This document shows positions 35,503 to 44,778 of a stretch of DNA of 64,000 nt, in pieces. The stretch's first letter is position 1; the number at the start of each line of letters is the position of its first letter. The notes beneath the pieces were generated by a model. The model saw only the letters and a list, made by a program, of their open reading frames with translations, was not told the origin of the DNA and ran no database searches. The DNA is from Streptomyces sp. NBC_00358 (GTDB lineage: Bacteria; Actinomycetota; Actinomycetes; Streptomycetales; Streptomycetaceae). Where the stretch lies: assembly GCF_036099295.1 (NCBI RefSeq), contig NZ_CP107976.1, positions 806,001-870,000 on the forward strand, written 5' to 3'. A program made the translations under genes and the position numbers.

Positions 35503-36288
35503 TCAGAAGTTGCCCAGACCGCCGCAGACGTTGAGCGCCTGGGAGGTGATGGAGGCGGCCGTGTCGGACGCCAGGTAGCCGACCAGGCCGGCGACCTCCT
35601 CGGGCGTGGAGTAGCGGCCCAGCGGGATCTTGGACTGGAACTTCTGCAGGATCGCGTCCTCGGTGGCGTCGTACGCCGCGGCGTACCCGGCCCGCACCTT
35701 CTGCGCCATCGGCGTCTCGACGTAGCCGGGGCACACCGCGTTGACGGTGATGCCGGTGGGGGCCAGTTCGTTGCCGAGCGCCTTGGTGAAGCCGACCACG
35801 CCGTGCTTCGAGGCGGAGTACGGGGCGCCCAGGACGACACCCTGCTTGCCCGCGGTGGACGCGATGTTGATGATGCGGCCCCAGTCCTTGTGGCGCAGGC
35901 CACCGGTGTTCAGGACCGCGCTGGTGAGGCGGAAGACGCTGTTGAGGTTGGTGTCGACGACGTCGTCCCACAGCTCCTCGTCGAGGTCGGCCGTGACGCC
36001 TCCGCCGCTGCGGCCCGCGTTGTTCACCAGGATGTCGACGGTGCCGAAGCGGTCGACGGCGGCCTGGACGAAGGCGCGGGCCGAGTCCGTGGAGCGCACG
36101 TCGAGGGTGGTGCCGTCGGCGTCGATGCCCTCGCTCTGGAGCTGCTTCACCGTCTCCGTCACGTTCTCGGCGTTGCGGGCGCCGATGAACACCTTGTGCC
36201 GGGCGCCGCCCAGGAGCCGGGCGACGGCCAGACCGATTCCGCTCGTGGCGCCGGTGACCAGGGCGACCCGGCCGTTCTGCTCTGTCAT
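35503..36288 (-). CDS. C9 polyketide ketoreductase (ActIII type)
   Basis: The 261-residue SDR has the NADPH motif TGATSGIG at residues 12-19 and NNAGRSGGG. The catalytic Ser144, Tyr157 and Lys161 fall in NIASTAGKQG and YSASKHG, the same numbering as the actinorhodin enzyme. The C-terminal LGRYSTPEEVAGLVGYLAS is family-typical. It reduces C9 of the nascent ACP-bound chain. It sits between the ACP and aromatase genes with about 80-150 bp spacers. Confidence 0.95.
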   Translation of the reverse strand: MTEQNGRVALVTGATSGIGLAVARLLGGARHKVFIGARNAENVTETVKQLQSEGIDADGTTLDVRSTDSARAFVQAAVDRFGTVDILVNNAGRSGGGVTADLDEELWDDVVDTNLNSVFRLTSAVLNTGGLRHKDWGRIINIASTAGKQGVVLGAPYSASKHGVVGFTKALGNELAPTGITVNAVCPGYVETPMAQKVRAGYAAAYDATEDAILQKFQSKIPLGRYSTPEEVAGLVGYLASDTAASITSQALNVCGGLGNF

Positions 36289-36434
36289 GTGCGTCTGTCT
36301 CCTTGTGCGGGGAGGGTCGAGGGAGGTGACGGGCCCGCGGGTGGCCGGGGCCGGGGTCGGAGCGGGCCGGGCCGGAGGGGGAATCCGTCCCGGCCCGCTC
36401 GGTCGACCTGACCGGGGCCAGGCCGAGTCGGGGG

Positions 36435-36707
36435 TCAGGCGGCGGCGACGTCCACGGCGAGGAGCTCGTTGACGGCCGTGACGAGGGCCCGCGGGGTGGT
36501 GATGTCGGAGAGGTTGACGTCGTCGAGGCTGACGCCGAACTCGCGCTCGATACGGCCGCCGGTCTCCAGGAGGGCGAGCGACTCGTAGCCGAGCTGCTCG
36601 AAGTCGGTGTCGGCGATGTCGCCGTAGAGGTCGATGCCCTCTTCCGCGCCCGCGCTCTCCAGCAGGATGCGGCGCAGGTCGTCGAGGGTGAACGTCCGGT
36701 CGGACAT
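36435..36707 (-). CDS. type II polyketide acyl carrier protein
   Basis: The 90-residue ACP has the phosphopantetheine Ser43 in EQLGYESLALLETGGRIERE. The residue before Ser is Glu, where Asp (DSL) is usual. Helix 1 (FTLDDLRRILLESAGAEEG) and helix 3 (DITTPRALVTAVNELL) are normal. ATG 36707 has GGAGGAAG upstream. It sits directly after the KS-alpha/KS-beta pair, completing the minimal synthase. Confidence 0.96.
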   Translation of the reverse strand: MSDRTFTLDDLRRILLESAGAEEGIDLYGDIADTDFEQLGYESLALLETGGRIEREFGVSLDDVNLSDITTPRALVTAVNELLAVDVAAA

Positions 36708-36832
36708 GGGGTCTTCCTCCAGTGCTGAGGGTGTGTACTGCTGAGGGTGTGTGCCGCCGGGGCGTCGAACGCCGGCGCGGCTGTGCCGCCGAGGCTCTGG
36801 TGGTACGGCTCTGGTGGTGCGGGGGCGGCGGG

Positions 36833-38047
36833 TCAGCCCGCGGCGCGCACGACCACCGCGGAGTTGAAGCCTCCGTAGCCGCGTGCGATCACCAGCGCGG
36901 CCCGTACGGACGCCGTGCGCGGGTTCCCGGTCACCAGGTCGAGGTCGTACTCCGGGGCGAGTTCCACGTTCGTCGTGGCCGGGACGATTCCGTCCTGGAT
37001 CGCCAGCAGAGCGGCCGCGACGTCCAGGGGCGCGGCGCCCGAGTAGAGCCGTCCGGTCATCGTCTTGGGCGCCGTCACGGGTACCCCGCGCGGCCCGAAG
37101 ACCTCGGTGATGGCCTCGGCCTCGATGCGGTCGAGCTCGGGCACGGCCGCCGCGTCGGCGAAGACCACGTCGATGTCACCGGGCGCCACGCCGGCGTCGT
37201 CGAGGGCGGCGCGGATCGCCTGGCGCAGAGCGGGCTCCCGGCCGCTGCCGGGCTTGGGGTCGAAGGTGGCCCCGTAGCCGGCGATCTCGCCGTAGATCCT
37301 GGCGCCGCGGGCGCGGGCCGCCTCCAGGTCCTCCATGATGAGGATCGCGCCGCCCTCCCCCGGTACGTGCCCGGCGGCCTGCGGGTCGAAGGGCAGGTAC
37401 GCCCGGTCCGGATCGTCCTCATGGCTCAGCCGTTCGCCGGCGAGCTGGGCGACCCAGCCCCACGGGCAGATCGAGGCGTCGATCGCGCCGGAGACGATGA
37501 GGCGGGTGCCCTTGCGGATCTGCCGCCGTGCCTGGGCCAGGGCGTCGAGGCCGCCGGCCTGGTCGCTGACGACGACTCCGCTGGGGCCCTTCATGCCGTT
37601 GCGGATCGAGATCTGGCCGGTGTTGACGGCGTAGAACCAGGCGAACGACTGGTAGGCGCTGACGAATTGACCGCCCTTGCTCCACAGCTTCTGGAGCTCG
37701 TTCTGCCCGAACTCGAAGCCTCCGGAGGAACTGGCGGTGACCACGCCCATGTCATAGGCGTTCAGCTCCTGCGGTACGACCTCGGCGTCCTCCAGCGCCC
37801 AGTCGGTGGCGACCAGCGCGAGCCGGGTCATCCGGTCGGTCTGCGGCAGGAGCCGGCCCGGCAGATGCTCCTCGGCGACGAAGCCGGGTATCTCCCCGGC
37901 CAGCCGCGCCGGATACTGGTCCGGCGTGAAGCGGGTGACGGGGCCGATGCCGGTCTCGCCCTGCAGCGTGGCCGCCCAGAAGTCCTTGGTGCCGAGGCCG
38001 TTGGGAGCGGCGATGCCGAGACCCGTGACCACTACCGGGGTCGTCAT
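36833..38047 (-). CDS. KS-beta / chain length factor
   Basis: The 404-residue thiolase-fold protein has a Gln at position 163 ([13 protein letters not shown]) where KS-alpha has the active Cys, the defining feature of CLF. The heterodimer with KS-alpha sets chain length, a decaketide for angucyclines. Other landmarks are [14 protein letters not shown] and [22 protein letters not shown] 38047 overlaps the KS-alpha stop (ATGA), ensuring equal amounts. Confidence 0.96.
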   Translation of the reverse strand: MTTPVVVTGLGIAAPNGLGTKDFWAATLQGETGIGPVTRFTPDQYPARLAGEIPGFVAEEHLPGRLLPQTDRMTRLALVATDWALEDAEVVPQELNAYDMGVVTASSSGGFEFGQNELQKLWSKGGQFVSAYQSFAWFYAVNTGQISIRNGMKGPSGVVVSDQAGGLDALAQARRQIRKGTRLIVSGAIDASICPWGWVAQLAGERLSHEDDPDRAYLPFDPQAAGHVPGEGGAILIMEDLEAARARGARIYGEIAGYGATFDPKPGSGREPALRQAIRAALDDAGVAPGDIDVVFADAAAVPELDRIEAEAITEVFGPRGVPVTAPKTMTGRLYSGAAPLDVAAALLAIQDGIVPATTNVELAPEYDLDLVTGNPRTASVRAALVIARGYGGFNSAVVVRAAG

Positions 38048-39315
38048 GCGATGCTCCTGTCGGGTCGCGCGAGCACCATGGCGCTCTGGAATCCGCCGAA
38101 GCCGCTGCCGACGGTCAGGACCGTGTCGGTACGCCACTCCCGCGCCGTGATCGGCACGTAGTCGAGGTCGCACTCGGGGTCCGGGGTGTGCAGATTGGCC
38201 GTGGGTGGGACCACGTTGTTCTCCATGGCCAGCGCGGAGGCCGCGATCTCGATGGAGCCGATCGCACCGAGCGAGTGGCCCACCATCGACTTGATCGAGC
38301 TCACCGGCGTCCGGTACGCGTGGTCGCCGAGGACGCGCTTGAACGCGGCGGTCTCGTGACGGTCGTTCTGCTTGGTGCCGGAGCCGTGCGCGTTGATGTA
38401 GTCGATCGAGTCCGGGTTCACCCGCGCCTCGCCGAGCGCCACACCGATGGCCTCGGCCATCTCGGCGCCGTCGGGGCGCAGACCCGTCATGTGGAAGGCG
38501 TTGCAGCGGGAGGCGTAGCCGGCGATCTCCGCGTAGATGTGCGCTCCGCGGCGCTTGGCACTCTCCAGCTCCTCCAGGACGAACACCGCCGAACCCTCGC
38601 CCAGGACAAAGCCGTTGCGGGTTCCGTCGAAGGGACGGGAGGCGTGCTCGGGGTCGTCGTTGCGCGAGGTCGTCGCCTTGATGGCGTCGAAGCAGGCGAC
38701 CGTGATCGGCGAGATCGGGGCGTCCGAGCTGCCCGCGATCATGACGTCCGCGGTGCCCTCGCGGATGATGTCCACGGCGTGGCCGACCGAGTCGAGGCCG
38801 GAGGTGCAGCCGGTGGAGACGACCGTGGAGGGCCCCTCGGCGCCCACCGCCCAGGCGACCTCGGCCGCGAAGGAGCTCGGCACGAAGTGGTTGTAGAGGT
38901 GGGGCACCGCGTAGCGGTGGTCGACCAGGTCGAGCCGGCCGCCGTCGCTGACGACGCGGTACTCCTGGTCGAGGCCGGTGGTGGCGCCGACCGCGCTGCC
39001 GATCGTCACCCCGGTGCGGTAGGGGTCCAGTTCGGCCAGGTCGATACCGCTGTCGGCGACGGCCTCCCGGGTCGCCACGACGGCGAGCTGGGCCGCGCGG
39101 TCCATGCGGCGGATCTCCTGCGGACTCAGCCCGTGTTCCTCGGGGTCGAAGTCGATCTCCGCGGCGACGCGTGAGCGGAAGGGCGTGGGGTCGAAGAAGG
39201 TGATGCCCCTCGTCGAGGTCCGCCCCTCACTGAGCAGATTCCAGAAGTTCTTGGCGCCTATTCCGCCCGGCGCGAGGACTCCGATTCCGGTGATGGCAAC
39301 ACGACGGCCGGTCAC
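38044..39315 (-). CDS. KS-alpha ketosynthase
   Basis: The 423-residue protein has the nucleophile Cys170 in [12 protein letters not shown] and catalytic histidines His310 ([12 protein letters not shown]) and His347 (SMVGHSLGA). It condenses malonyl units with the ACP and CLF to build the polyketide. The sequence layout is that of angucycline KS-alpha enzymes. It overlaps the cyclase gene by ATGA upstream and the CLF gene by ATGA downstream, so three genes are translationally coupled. Confidence 0.97.
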   Translation of the reverse strand: MTGRRVAITGIGVLAPGGIGAKNFWNLLSEGRTSTRGITFFDPTPFRSRVAAEIDFDPEEHGLSPQEIRRMDRAAQLAVVATREAVADSGIDLAELDPYRTGVTIGSAVGATTGLDQEYRVVSDGGRLDLVDHRYAVPHLYNHFVPSSFAAEVAWAVGAEGPSTVVSTGCTSGLDSVGHAVDIIREGTADVMIAGSSDAPISPITVACFDAIKATTSRNDDPEHASRPFDGTRNGFVLGEGSAVFVLEELESAKRRGAHIYAEIAGYASRCNAFHMTGLRPDGAEMAEAIGVALGEARVNPDSIDYINAHGSGTKQNDRHETAAFKRVLGDHAYRTPVSSIKSMVGHSLGAIGSIEIAASALAMENNVVPPTANLHTPDPECDLDYVPITAREWRTDTVLTVGSGFGGFQSAMVLARPDRSIA

Positions 39316-39641
39316 GAGGAGGCTTCCCAGTGGTAGAAGGACTTGGCCATGGCGTCGGCGGGTGAACGCCAGGTGGCGGGATCGTAGGCCTGGATGTACG
39401 GCTTGAGGTCCTCGCTTATGCTCACGAAGCGCGGATCCGTTTTCGCCTCCTCGATGATCTCGCCACCGTTGTCGGTGTCGAATTCCTGGAGGTGGAAGTA
39501 GAGACCCTTGTACTGGAAGAGCTGGCGCCGCCGGGTCCCCATGATGTGCGGCATTTCTGTTCCGTCGAACTCCTTGAAGAGCCTGGCGACGTCATAACGC
39601 GCACCGGGTTCCATCCGGGCGACAATCAGTGTGCTATGCAT
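39312..39641 (-). CDS. TcmI-family polyketide cyclase
   Basis: This is a 109-residue single-domain ferredoxin-like protein of the PF04673 family, with [18 protein letters not shown], then [20 protein letters not shown] and [16 protein letters not shown]. Its UrdF/JadI-type relatives direct formation of the bent benz[a]anthracene skeleton by closing the later rings. Length is normal. It lies between the first oxygenase and KS-alpha and overlaps the KS-alpha start by four bases. Confidence 0.95.
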   Translation of the reverse strand: MHSTLIVARMEPGARYDVARLFKEFDGTEMPHIMGTRRRQLFQYKGLYFHLQEFDTDNGGEIIEEAKTDPRFVSISEDLKPYIQAYDPATWRSPADAMAKSFYHWEASS

Positions 39642-39717
39642 GCTCTTTTTCTTCTCCTTCGCGGCGAGCAGGTCCGGTGGAGCCGCAGGGGCCCCGGAAT
39701 GCGGATCGGAGGGGCGG

Positions 39718-41208
39718 TCAGCGCTGCCGGTCCGCCCGGGAGGGGCCGAACCAGCGCTCCAGCGCCATGGGCAGGTCGTGGTGGCTGCCGGGGGCCGCCC
39801 AGGCGACGTAGCCGTCGGGGCGGACGAGGATCGCGGCCGTGCCCGCCAGCGGGCTGTCGGCGGACAGGCCGACCGGCGCCGCCGTCACGATGTCCACGCG
39901 GTCGGCCCACGGCTGTGCCCGCTCCCGCAGGACGGCGGTGTCCTCCAGGTCGAGCAGCACGCCGCGCCCGGGGTTGAGCAGGTCGAAACTGGTGGTGGTC
40001 CGCGCGGCCGAGGCCGTCGCCAGCTCCAGCCGCGGCATGCGCCGACCGAGCAGCGGATGCGCGCCGGAGCCGACGTCGTAGCGGATCTCCAGCCCGCTGA
40101 CCATGCCGGCCAGATGACGGGACACCTCGGGGTAGGCGATGAGCTCGGAGAGCACGTCGCGGACCGGCTGCACCTCTCCTCCGCTGAGGAAGAGCAGGCC
40201 CTGCGCCCGGGTGTTCATCAGCAGGCGCCGGCCGACCGGGTGCCGTTCGTCGTGGTACGTGTCCAGGAGCGCCTCCGGCGCCCGGCCCTGGACCACCGCG
40301 GCGAGCTTCCAGCCCAGGTTCACGGCGTCCTGGATGCTCGTGTTCATGCCCTGCCCGCCGGCGGGCAGATGGATGTGCGCGGAGTCCCCCGCGAGCAGGA
40401 CACGCCCGTCGCGGTACCGGGTCACCTGGCGGGTGGCGTCGCCGAAGGCGCTGACCCACACCGCCTCGCCGTGCGAGATGTCGACGCCGGTCAGCCGCTT
40501 CCAGGCCGCCGCGACCTCCTCGTACGCCGGTGCCTCGGTGCGCCGCTGCGGGGGCGTGCCCCGCTCGCAGACGATCAGGCGGGTGATGCCGCCGGGCAGA
40601 TGACCGACCATCACCATGCCGCCGGGCAGGGTCTCGCCGATCATGCGCGGTTCGAGATCGAGACCCCGCACGTCGGCGAGGTACATCTCCAGTGTGGAAG
40701 CGGTCCCGGGGAAGTCGAAACCCACCGCCTTGCGGACCTTGCTGCGTCCGCCGTCGCAGCCGATGAGGTACTGGGCGCGCAGCTCGTGCACGCCGTCCGG
40801 GCCACGCACCTCCACGAGCGTGCTGTCGCCGTCGTCCTTGACGGAGAGCACCTCGTGGCTGCGGCGGATGTCCGTGCCGAGGTCGGTGACCCACTGCTCC
40901 AGCACGGTCTCGGTGTGGGACTGCGGCACGGTCTTGGCCGCCTGGTGGGCGCCGTCGAGAATGCTGAAGTCGACGGGCAGGCCACCGAAGTGTCCGAAGT
41001 CGCTGACCTCGATCTCGCCGAACCGGGAGAGCAGCCCGCGCTGGGCGAACACCTCCATCGTCCGCGCGGTGAATCCCAGTCCGCGCGACTCACCCGTACG
41101 TTCGGCCAGTCGCTCCAGAAGGACGACCTCCACTCCGGCGAGCCGCAATTCGCCGGCGAGCATCAGTCCTGCGGGACCGGCTCCCACGACTATGACTTCG
41201 GCGTCCAT
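39718..41208 (-). CDS. FAD-dependent aromatic hydroxylase (PgaE/UrdE type)
   Basis: The 496-residue protein has the FAD site VIVVGAGPAGLMLAGELRLA, the DG motif YLIGCDGGRSKVRKAVGFDF and the third motif VLLAGDSAHIHLPAGGQGM, and ends in a thioredoxin-like domain. In angucycline pathways this enzyme carries out early C12 and then C12b hydroxylations together with the PgaM-type partner. ATG 41208 has GAGGAGAG upstream; an ATG 18 bases earlier lies before that site. It is the first gene of the core polyketide operon. Confidence 0.94.
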   Translation of the reverse strand: MDAEVIVVGAGPAGLMLAGELRLAGVEVVLLERLAERTGESRGLGFTARTMEVFAQRGLLSRFGEIEVSDFGHFGGLPVDFSILDGAHQAAKTVPQSHTETVLEQWVTDLGTDIRRSHEVLSVKDDGDSTLVEVRGPDGVHELRAQYLIGCDGGRSKVRKAVGFDFPGTASTLEMYLADVRGLDLEPRMIGETLPGGMVMVGHLPGGITRLIVCERGTPPQRRTEAPAYEEVAAAWKRLTGVDISHGEAVWVSAFGDATRQVTRYRDGRVLLAGDSAHIHLPAGGQGMNTSIQDAVNLGWKLAAVVQGRAPEALLDTYHDERHPVGRRLLMNTRAQGLLFLSGGEVQPVRDVLSELIAYPEVSRHLAGMVSGLEIRYDVGSGAHPLLGRRMPRLELATASAARTTTSFDLLNPGRGVLLDLEDTAVLRERAQPWADRVDIVTAAPVGLSADSPLAGTAAILVRPDGYVAWAAPGSHHDLPMALERWFGPSRADRQR

Positions 41209-41600
41209 GCCACTCTCCTCGGTCATCCTCGGGAAAATATCCAAAAGTTCTGCATTCACGGCACCGACGGCACGACGACTCCATTCGGGAATCCATGGCC
41301 GTCTGGTGTAAGGCGTCCGCTGGGACTGCCTCCGGAAGACAACTGAATAGTCCTTCGAACTGACCGGCCGGTTCAAGGTGATTCCGGTGGAACCTCGTCA
41401 GGTGTGTGCGAAGTTTCGTCAGGTCTTTGTGAGGTGACACCCTGAAGATTGCGGAACTGTTTCCGCCGAATTGATTCGCGGGCACGGCACGGATCCGGAT
41501 CGTGGCCCGCGCGACACCACGGGCGGCCGGCGCGGCCGGTTCCTCCCACGCGCCGCGCGGAGCCGGATCGTTCCGGCTCCGGCGGGCGGGAGAGGCCGGA
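41209..41600 (-). promoter_or_regulatory. promoter region of the polyketide core with direct repeats
   Basis: About 390 bp with lower GC and no gene. Two copies of TCGTCAGGT (starting 41395 and 41416, 21 bp apart, about two helical turns) read as ACCTGACGA on the transcribed strand. Spaced direct repeats of this kind are typical of OmpR-type or SARP regulator sites. A palindrome ACCGGCCGGT lies at about 41362-41371. It probably drives transcription from the first oxygenase gene. Confidence 0.55.
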
Positions 41601-42305
41601 TCATTCCGGCCAGCGGCCGACTTCGAAACCGCAGGCGTCCACCGGGAGCGTCGTCGTGGCGACGGCCCCGTGGTCCTTGGTGAACGCGGCGTAGTCGCGC
41701 AGGTCCCAGGCGAAGACCGGGTGGCACACGTCATGGGCGATCACCAGCGCGCCCGGCGCCAGATGAGGCAGCCAGCGTTCCAGCACCCGGGCGTATCCGG
41801 ACTTGCGCGAACCGGGTACGTCGATGTCGATGAGCAGCAGGTCCCAGGGACCTTCCGCGCCGTGCTGGGCGGCGTCGAAGGCATCGCCCACGACCGCCTC
41901 GGCGCCCGGCGCGAACCCGGCCCGCCGCAGGTTGTCCGAGGCGGTCGCCACCGGCTCGGCGGCCACGTCAAGCCCGAGGGATCGTCTGCCGGGATAGAGC
42001 GGCCGGGGCCCGAAGCCCGGTCCCGAGGTCCAGGCCATGAGGTTGCCCGCGAAGCAGCCCAACGTCGCTATCGTGGCGGGCCGGTGAGCCGCCGCCAGGC
42101 CGTACAGAACGCGTGCGGCGAGCGGGGTGAGCGTGGTGGTCGGGACCTCGAAGGAGGAGACCAGGTGCGCGCGGAACGCGTGGTATTCCGGCCAGGAGAC
42201 GGCGGGCGCATCCGGGGCGAGCACCCCGGCGGCACGGCAGTGGTCCAGGAACCGGTCCGCCAGCGCGTCCGCCTGAGGACTCGTCAGCCGAGGGAGCGCG
42301 CTCAC
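41601..42305 (-). CDS. class I SAM methyltransferase of the peptide/TPR unit
   Basis: The 234-residue protein shows a Rossmann methyltransferase: TIATLGCFAGNLMAW (motif I), SLGLDVAAEPVATASDNLRR (strand 2), WDLLLIDIDVPG (motif post-I/II) and HLAPGALVIAHDV. The pattern is that of CmcI/caffeoyl-CoA O-methyltransferase-like (Methyltransf_24) proteins, which need a divalent metal. GTG 42305 overlaps the TPR gene stop (GTGA), so the two are co-translated. It may methylate the polyketide or the 37-residue peptide made upstream; both are inferred. Confidence 0.8.
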   Translation of the reverse strand: MSALPRLTSPQADALADRFLDHCRAAGVLAPDAPAVSWPEYHAFRAHLVSSFEVPTTTLTPLAARVLYGLAAAHRPATIATLGCFAGNLMAWTSGPGFGPRPLYPGRRSLGLDVAAEPVATASDNLRRAGFAPGAEAVVGDAFDAAQHGAEGPWDLLLIDIDVPGSRKSGYARVLERWLPHLAPGALVIAHDVCHPVFAWDLRDYAAFTKDHGAVATTTLPVDACGFEVGRWPE

Positions 42306-44623
42306 CGGCGGCCACCCGCCGTCGCGGTCCCCGCCGGATCGAGCACGCCCCTCGACGGAACCCCGGCAGGGTGGTCGCCGCTCCCCCGGACAGCCGCAAC
42401 CGCCGCTACGGGCGCGCCCGGTGGCAGGACGGCCGCTTCCCGGCTGACCGAAACGGCTTCTGCGGCAGGAGACTTCGCCGAACCGGAACTGCCGTCCAAG
42501 GAAACGGAGTTCGCCTCACCGGGCCCGCCACCCGGCCCCCTGGATGCCGCCGCTCCGGAACCGCCGCCCGGCCCGGCCGATGTCACCTCACCGGAACCGC
42601 CGTCCGCGCCAGTGGATGTCGCCGCTCCGGAAGTACCCTCCGGCGTACCGGACTTCACCGAGCCGGGTGCGCCTTCGGCCTCAGCGGACGTCGCCCCGCC
42701 GGTGGCACCCCCCGTCCCCTCCCCCAGCAGCCGGCCCGGGTTCTCGCGGGCCGTGATGCCGGCCAGGAAACGGTTGAGGTCCCGGTCGGGCAGGCCTTCG
42801 AGGTCGACTCCGGCCAGGTACGAGGGCAGTTTGGACGAGGGGGGCGCGATCTCCGCTCCCGCGTGCGTCAGGGCCTCGGCCAGCTCCTCGCCGCCGGCCC
42901 CGCGGTCGTACGCACCGGCCGCCTCCGGGTACCAGACGCGGGCCGCAGACACGGTGTGCCGGTCCCAGCGGGAGCCGCCCAGCGTCAGGGCCCACAGCAG
43001 CCCCGCCAGGTCCTGGGCGAACGCCTGCTCGTCGCAGAGCCGGCGGGCGGTACGGGCCGCGTCGCGGTAGTGCCGGGCCGCACCCGCGTGATCGCCCCGC
43101 CGCAGATCCGTGTATCCGGCGGCGGCGAACAGCTTCTCCAGGTGGAAGGGGTCCCGCAGCTCCCCGGCGACCCGGACGGCCGCTCCGAAGGAGGCCGCGG
43201 CCTCCTCGTGGCTTCCCCTGCGCAGTTGGAGAACGGCGATCGCGTAGTGGTGCGGCACGAAGAACTCGGGCCTGCCGGTGCCGAGCATCGTCGCCGACAC
43301 CGAGCGCAGGAAGTCCTCCGCCTGCCGGTGCCGACCGGTGATCTGGAGCAGGAAGGCCAGATTGTGGCTGAGGTTGTAGCGCAGGTAGAAGGCGCTGTCG
43401 CCCGGCATCTCGCGCACCATCCGGAAGGCCTCGAATTCCAGCTCGAACGCCTCCTTGAACAACGCGTCGCGGCGCTCGGTGTCGCCGGTCCCCCGGGCGT
43501 CGATGGCGGCGGCGAGCGCCAGGCCGTTGAGGATCCAGGCCTTCTCGACCTGCGCGTCCACGCCCGGCGCGTCGAGTGCGTCGATGCACTCCAGGCCGCG
43601 CAGGTAGAAGGCGCGCGCTGTCTGTGTGTCGTCCTTGCGCTTGGTGACCAGGAGGGCGACGAGGTAGTTCAGATGGGCCCTCAACTCGGGCTTCTCCGCC
43701 AGGGTCAGGGACTGTTCCAGCTTCGCCACCGCGGCGTCGATCCGCCCGGTCTGCGCCTCCGAGATGGCCTGGAGCCTGATGAGGTCGGCCAGGTCGTCGG
43801 CCCGGCCGCCCTCCGCACCGACGGCTTCCACATGGGCGGCGATCAGGAGGTCGGCCCGCTCGAAGTTCTGCAGCGCGATCGCGTCGCCGATGGCGCGGAG
43901 CGGGCTGGCGGCTCCCCCGGAGTGCCATGCCTCGACGTCGAGAGCGGGGGCGCCGCGTGGGGCGTCCGGCACCGGGGGCAGCCCCGTGCACACACGGACG
44001 GCGCGCAGCCGGGCGAGGCGCTCCAGGAACAGGGTGCCGCCGTCCCTCAGCACCCCCCGGACGGTGAAGCCCCCGCCCTGCTGGTCCGCGATCAGGACGG
44101 CCCGGTAGAGGATGCGGACCGAGATGCGGTCCCAGTGGTCGAAGGCGCGCAGGACGAGGACGGGCCGTTCGCCCAGCGCGGGCAGGGCGTCGGCGAGGAA
44201 TCGCGCCGCGCGGTCGATCCAGCCGGCGGTGATGTGGGATTCCCGGCTGATGCGCCGGGTGGTACCGAGCGACGCGGTCTCGGACACGGGCACGAACCGG
44301 CCCCGCCGTCCGGCCCCTTCGCCGTCCGGACCCTCCGGCCCGGTGAGCAGGTCCACGACGTCGGCATGCCGCTCCAGCACGCCCGGCAGGGTGATGCGCG
44401 CCGCGGGCAGCAGTACGGCCAACAGCTCCTGGAGTCCGCACAGATGGTCGTAGCCGATCGCGGGCGGGCCTATGTCCACGGCCGGTTCGACGGTGTTCGG
44501 GCCCAGACAGTCGGCCGGGCCGTGGGGTTGGGCGCAGAGCACCAGGCCGCGTACGGCGGGACGCCAGGCGAGGGTCGGATCCTGCAGCCAGAGGGGACGG
44601 GGTGCCACGGCACCGGAGGTCAT
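42302..44623 (-). CDS. degenerate STAND/TPR protein with 12-residue repeats
   Basis: The 773-residue protein has three parts. Residues 1-250 resemble a STAND-type ATPase without a P-loop, with a Walker-B-like RPVLVLRAFDHWDRISVRIL. Residues 250-600 are TPR-like helices (for example GRIDAAVAKLEQSLTLAEK and LRRGDHAGAARHYRDAARTA). The last 150 residues are Gly/Ser/Pro/Ala-rich, with six 12-residue repeats. ATG 44623 has AAAAGGAG seven bases upstream. It follows the 37-residue peptide gene and is coupled to a methyltransferase. The function is not known to me; a peptide-binding or regulatory scaffold is plausible. Confidence 0.7.
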   Translation of the reverse strand: MTSGAVAPRPLWLQDPTLAWRPAVRGLVLCAQPHGPADCLGPNTVEPAVDIGPPAIGYDHLCGLQELLAVLLPAARITLPGVLERHADVVDLLTGPEGPDGEGAGRRGRFVPVSETASLGTTRRISRESHITAGWIDRAARFLADALPALGERPVLVLRAFDHWDRISVRILYRAVLIADQQGGGFTVRGVLRDGGTLFLERLARLRAVRVCTGLPPVPDAPRGAPALDVEAWHSGGAASPLRAIGDAIALQNFERADLLIAAHVEAVGAEGGRADDLADLIRLQAISEAQTGRIDAAVAKLEQSLTLAEKPELRAHLNYLVALLVTKRKDDTQTARAFYLRGLECIDALDAPGVDAQVEKAWILNGLALAAAIDARGTGDTERRDALFKEAFELEFEAFRMVREMPGDSAFYLRYNLSHNLAFLLQITGRHRQAEDFLRSVSATMLGTGRPEFFVPHHYAIAVLQLRRGSHEEAAASFGAAVRVAGELRDPFHLEKLFAAAGYTDLRRGDHAGAARHYRDAARTARRLCDEQAFAQDLAGLLWALTLGGSRWDRHTVSAARVWYPEAAGAYDRGAGGEELAEALTHAGAEIAPPSSKLPSYLAGVDLEGLPDRDLNRFLAGITARENPGRLLGEGTGGATGGATSAEAEGAPGSVKSGTPEGTSGAATSTGADGGSGEVTSAGPGGGSGAAASRGPGGGPGEANSVSLDGSSGSAKSPAAEAVSVSREAAVLPPGAPVAAVAAVRGSGDHPAGVPSRGVLDPAGTATAGGRR
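42483..42698 (-). repeat. six tandem 36-bp units in the TPR gene
   Basis: Six imperfect 36-bp copies, each starting CCGGAA or CCGGG on the plus strand, encode 12-residue units with a conserved Ser at position 4 and Gly near positions 9-12 (for example EVTSAGPGGGSG). The array lies in the C-terminal tail in frame. It has probably expanded by slippage and forms a flexible linker. Confidence 0.8.
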
Positions 44624-44727
44624 GGCGCGCTCCTTTTCCGGGTGGGAAGTCGGACGGGACGACGGACGCCCCGCCGGATGCGGACGGCGGGGCCGGCATC
44701 GGACGGAGGACATCCGCGTGAGGAAAA

Positions 44728-44762
44728 CGCCGGCCCCCGCTGCGGAACAGCGAGGGCCGGCG
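44728..44762 (-). terminator. intrinsic terminator after the small peptide gene
   Basis: A 15-bp stem with one mismatch (arms 44728-44742 and 44748-44762, 5-base loop) is followed on the transcribed strand by TTTT. It lies between the peptide stop (44779) and the TPR start (44623). This is a rare T-run terminator for such GC-rich DNA. It would give abundant peptide mRNA with partial readthrough to the TPR gene. Confidence 0.8.
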
Positions 44763-44778
44763 ATGTGGAGACCATGGG

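Noticed and set aside
36833..38047. Second active ketosynthase
   Set aside because: The active-site Cys is replaced by Gln163, which identifies the chain length factor.
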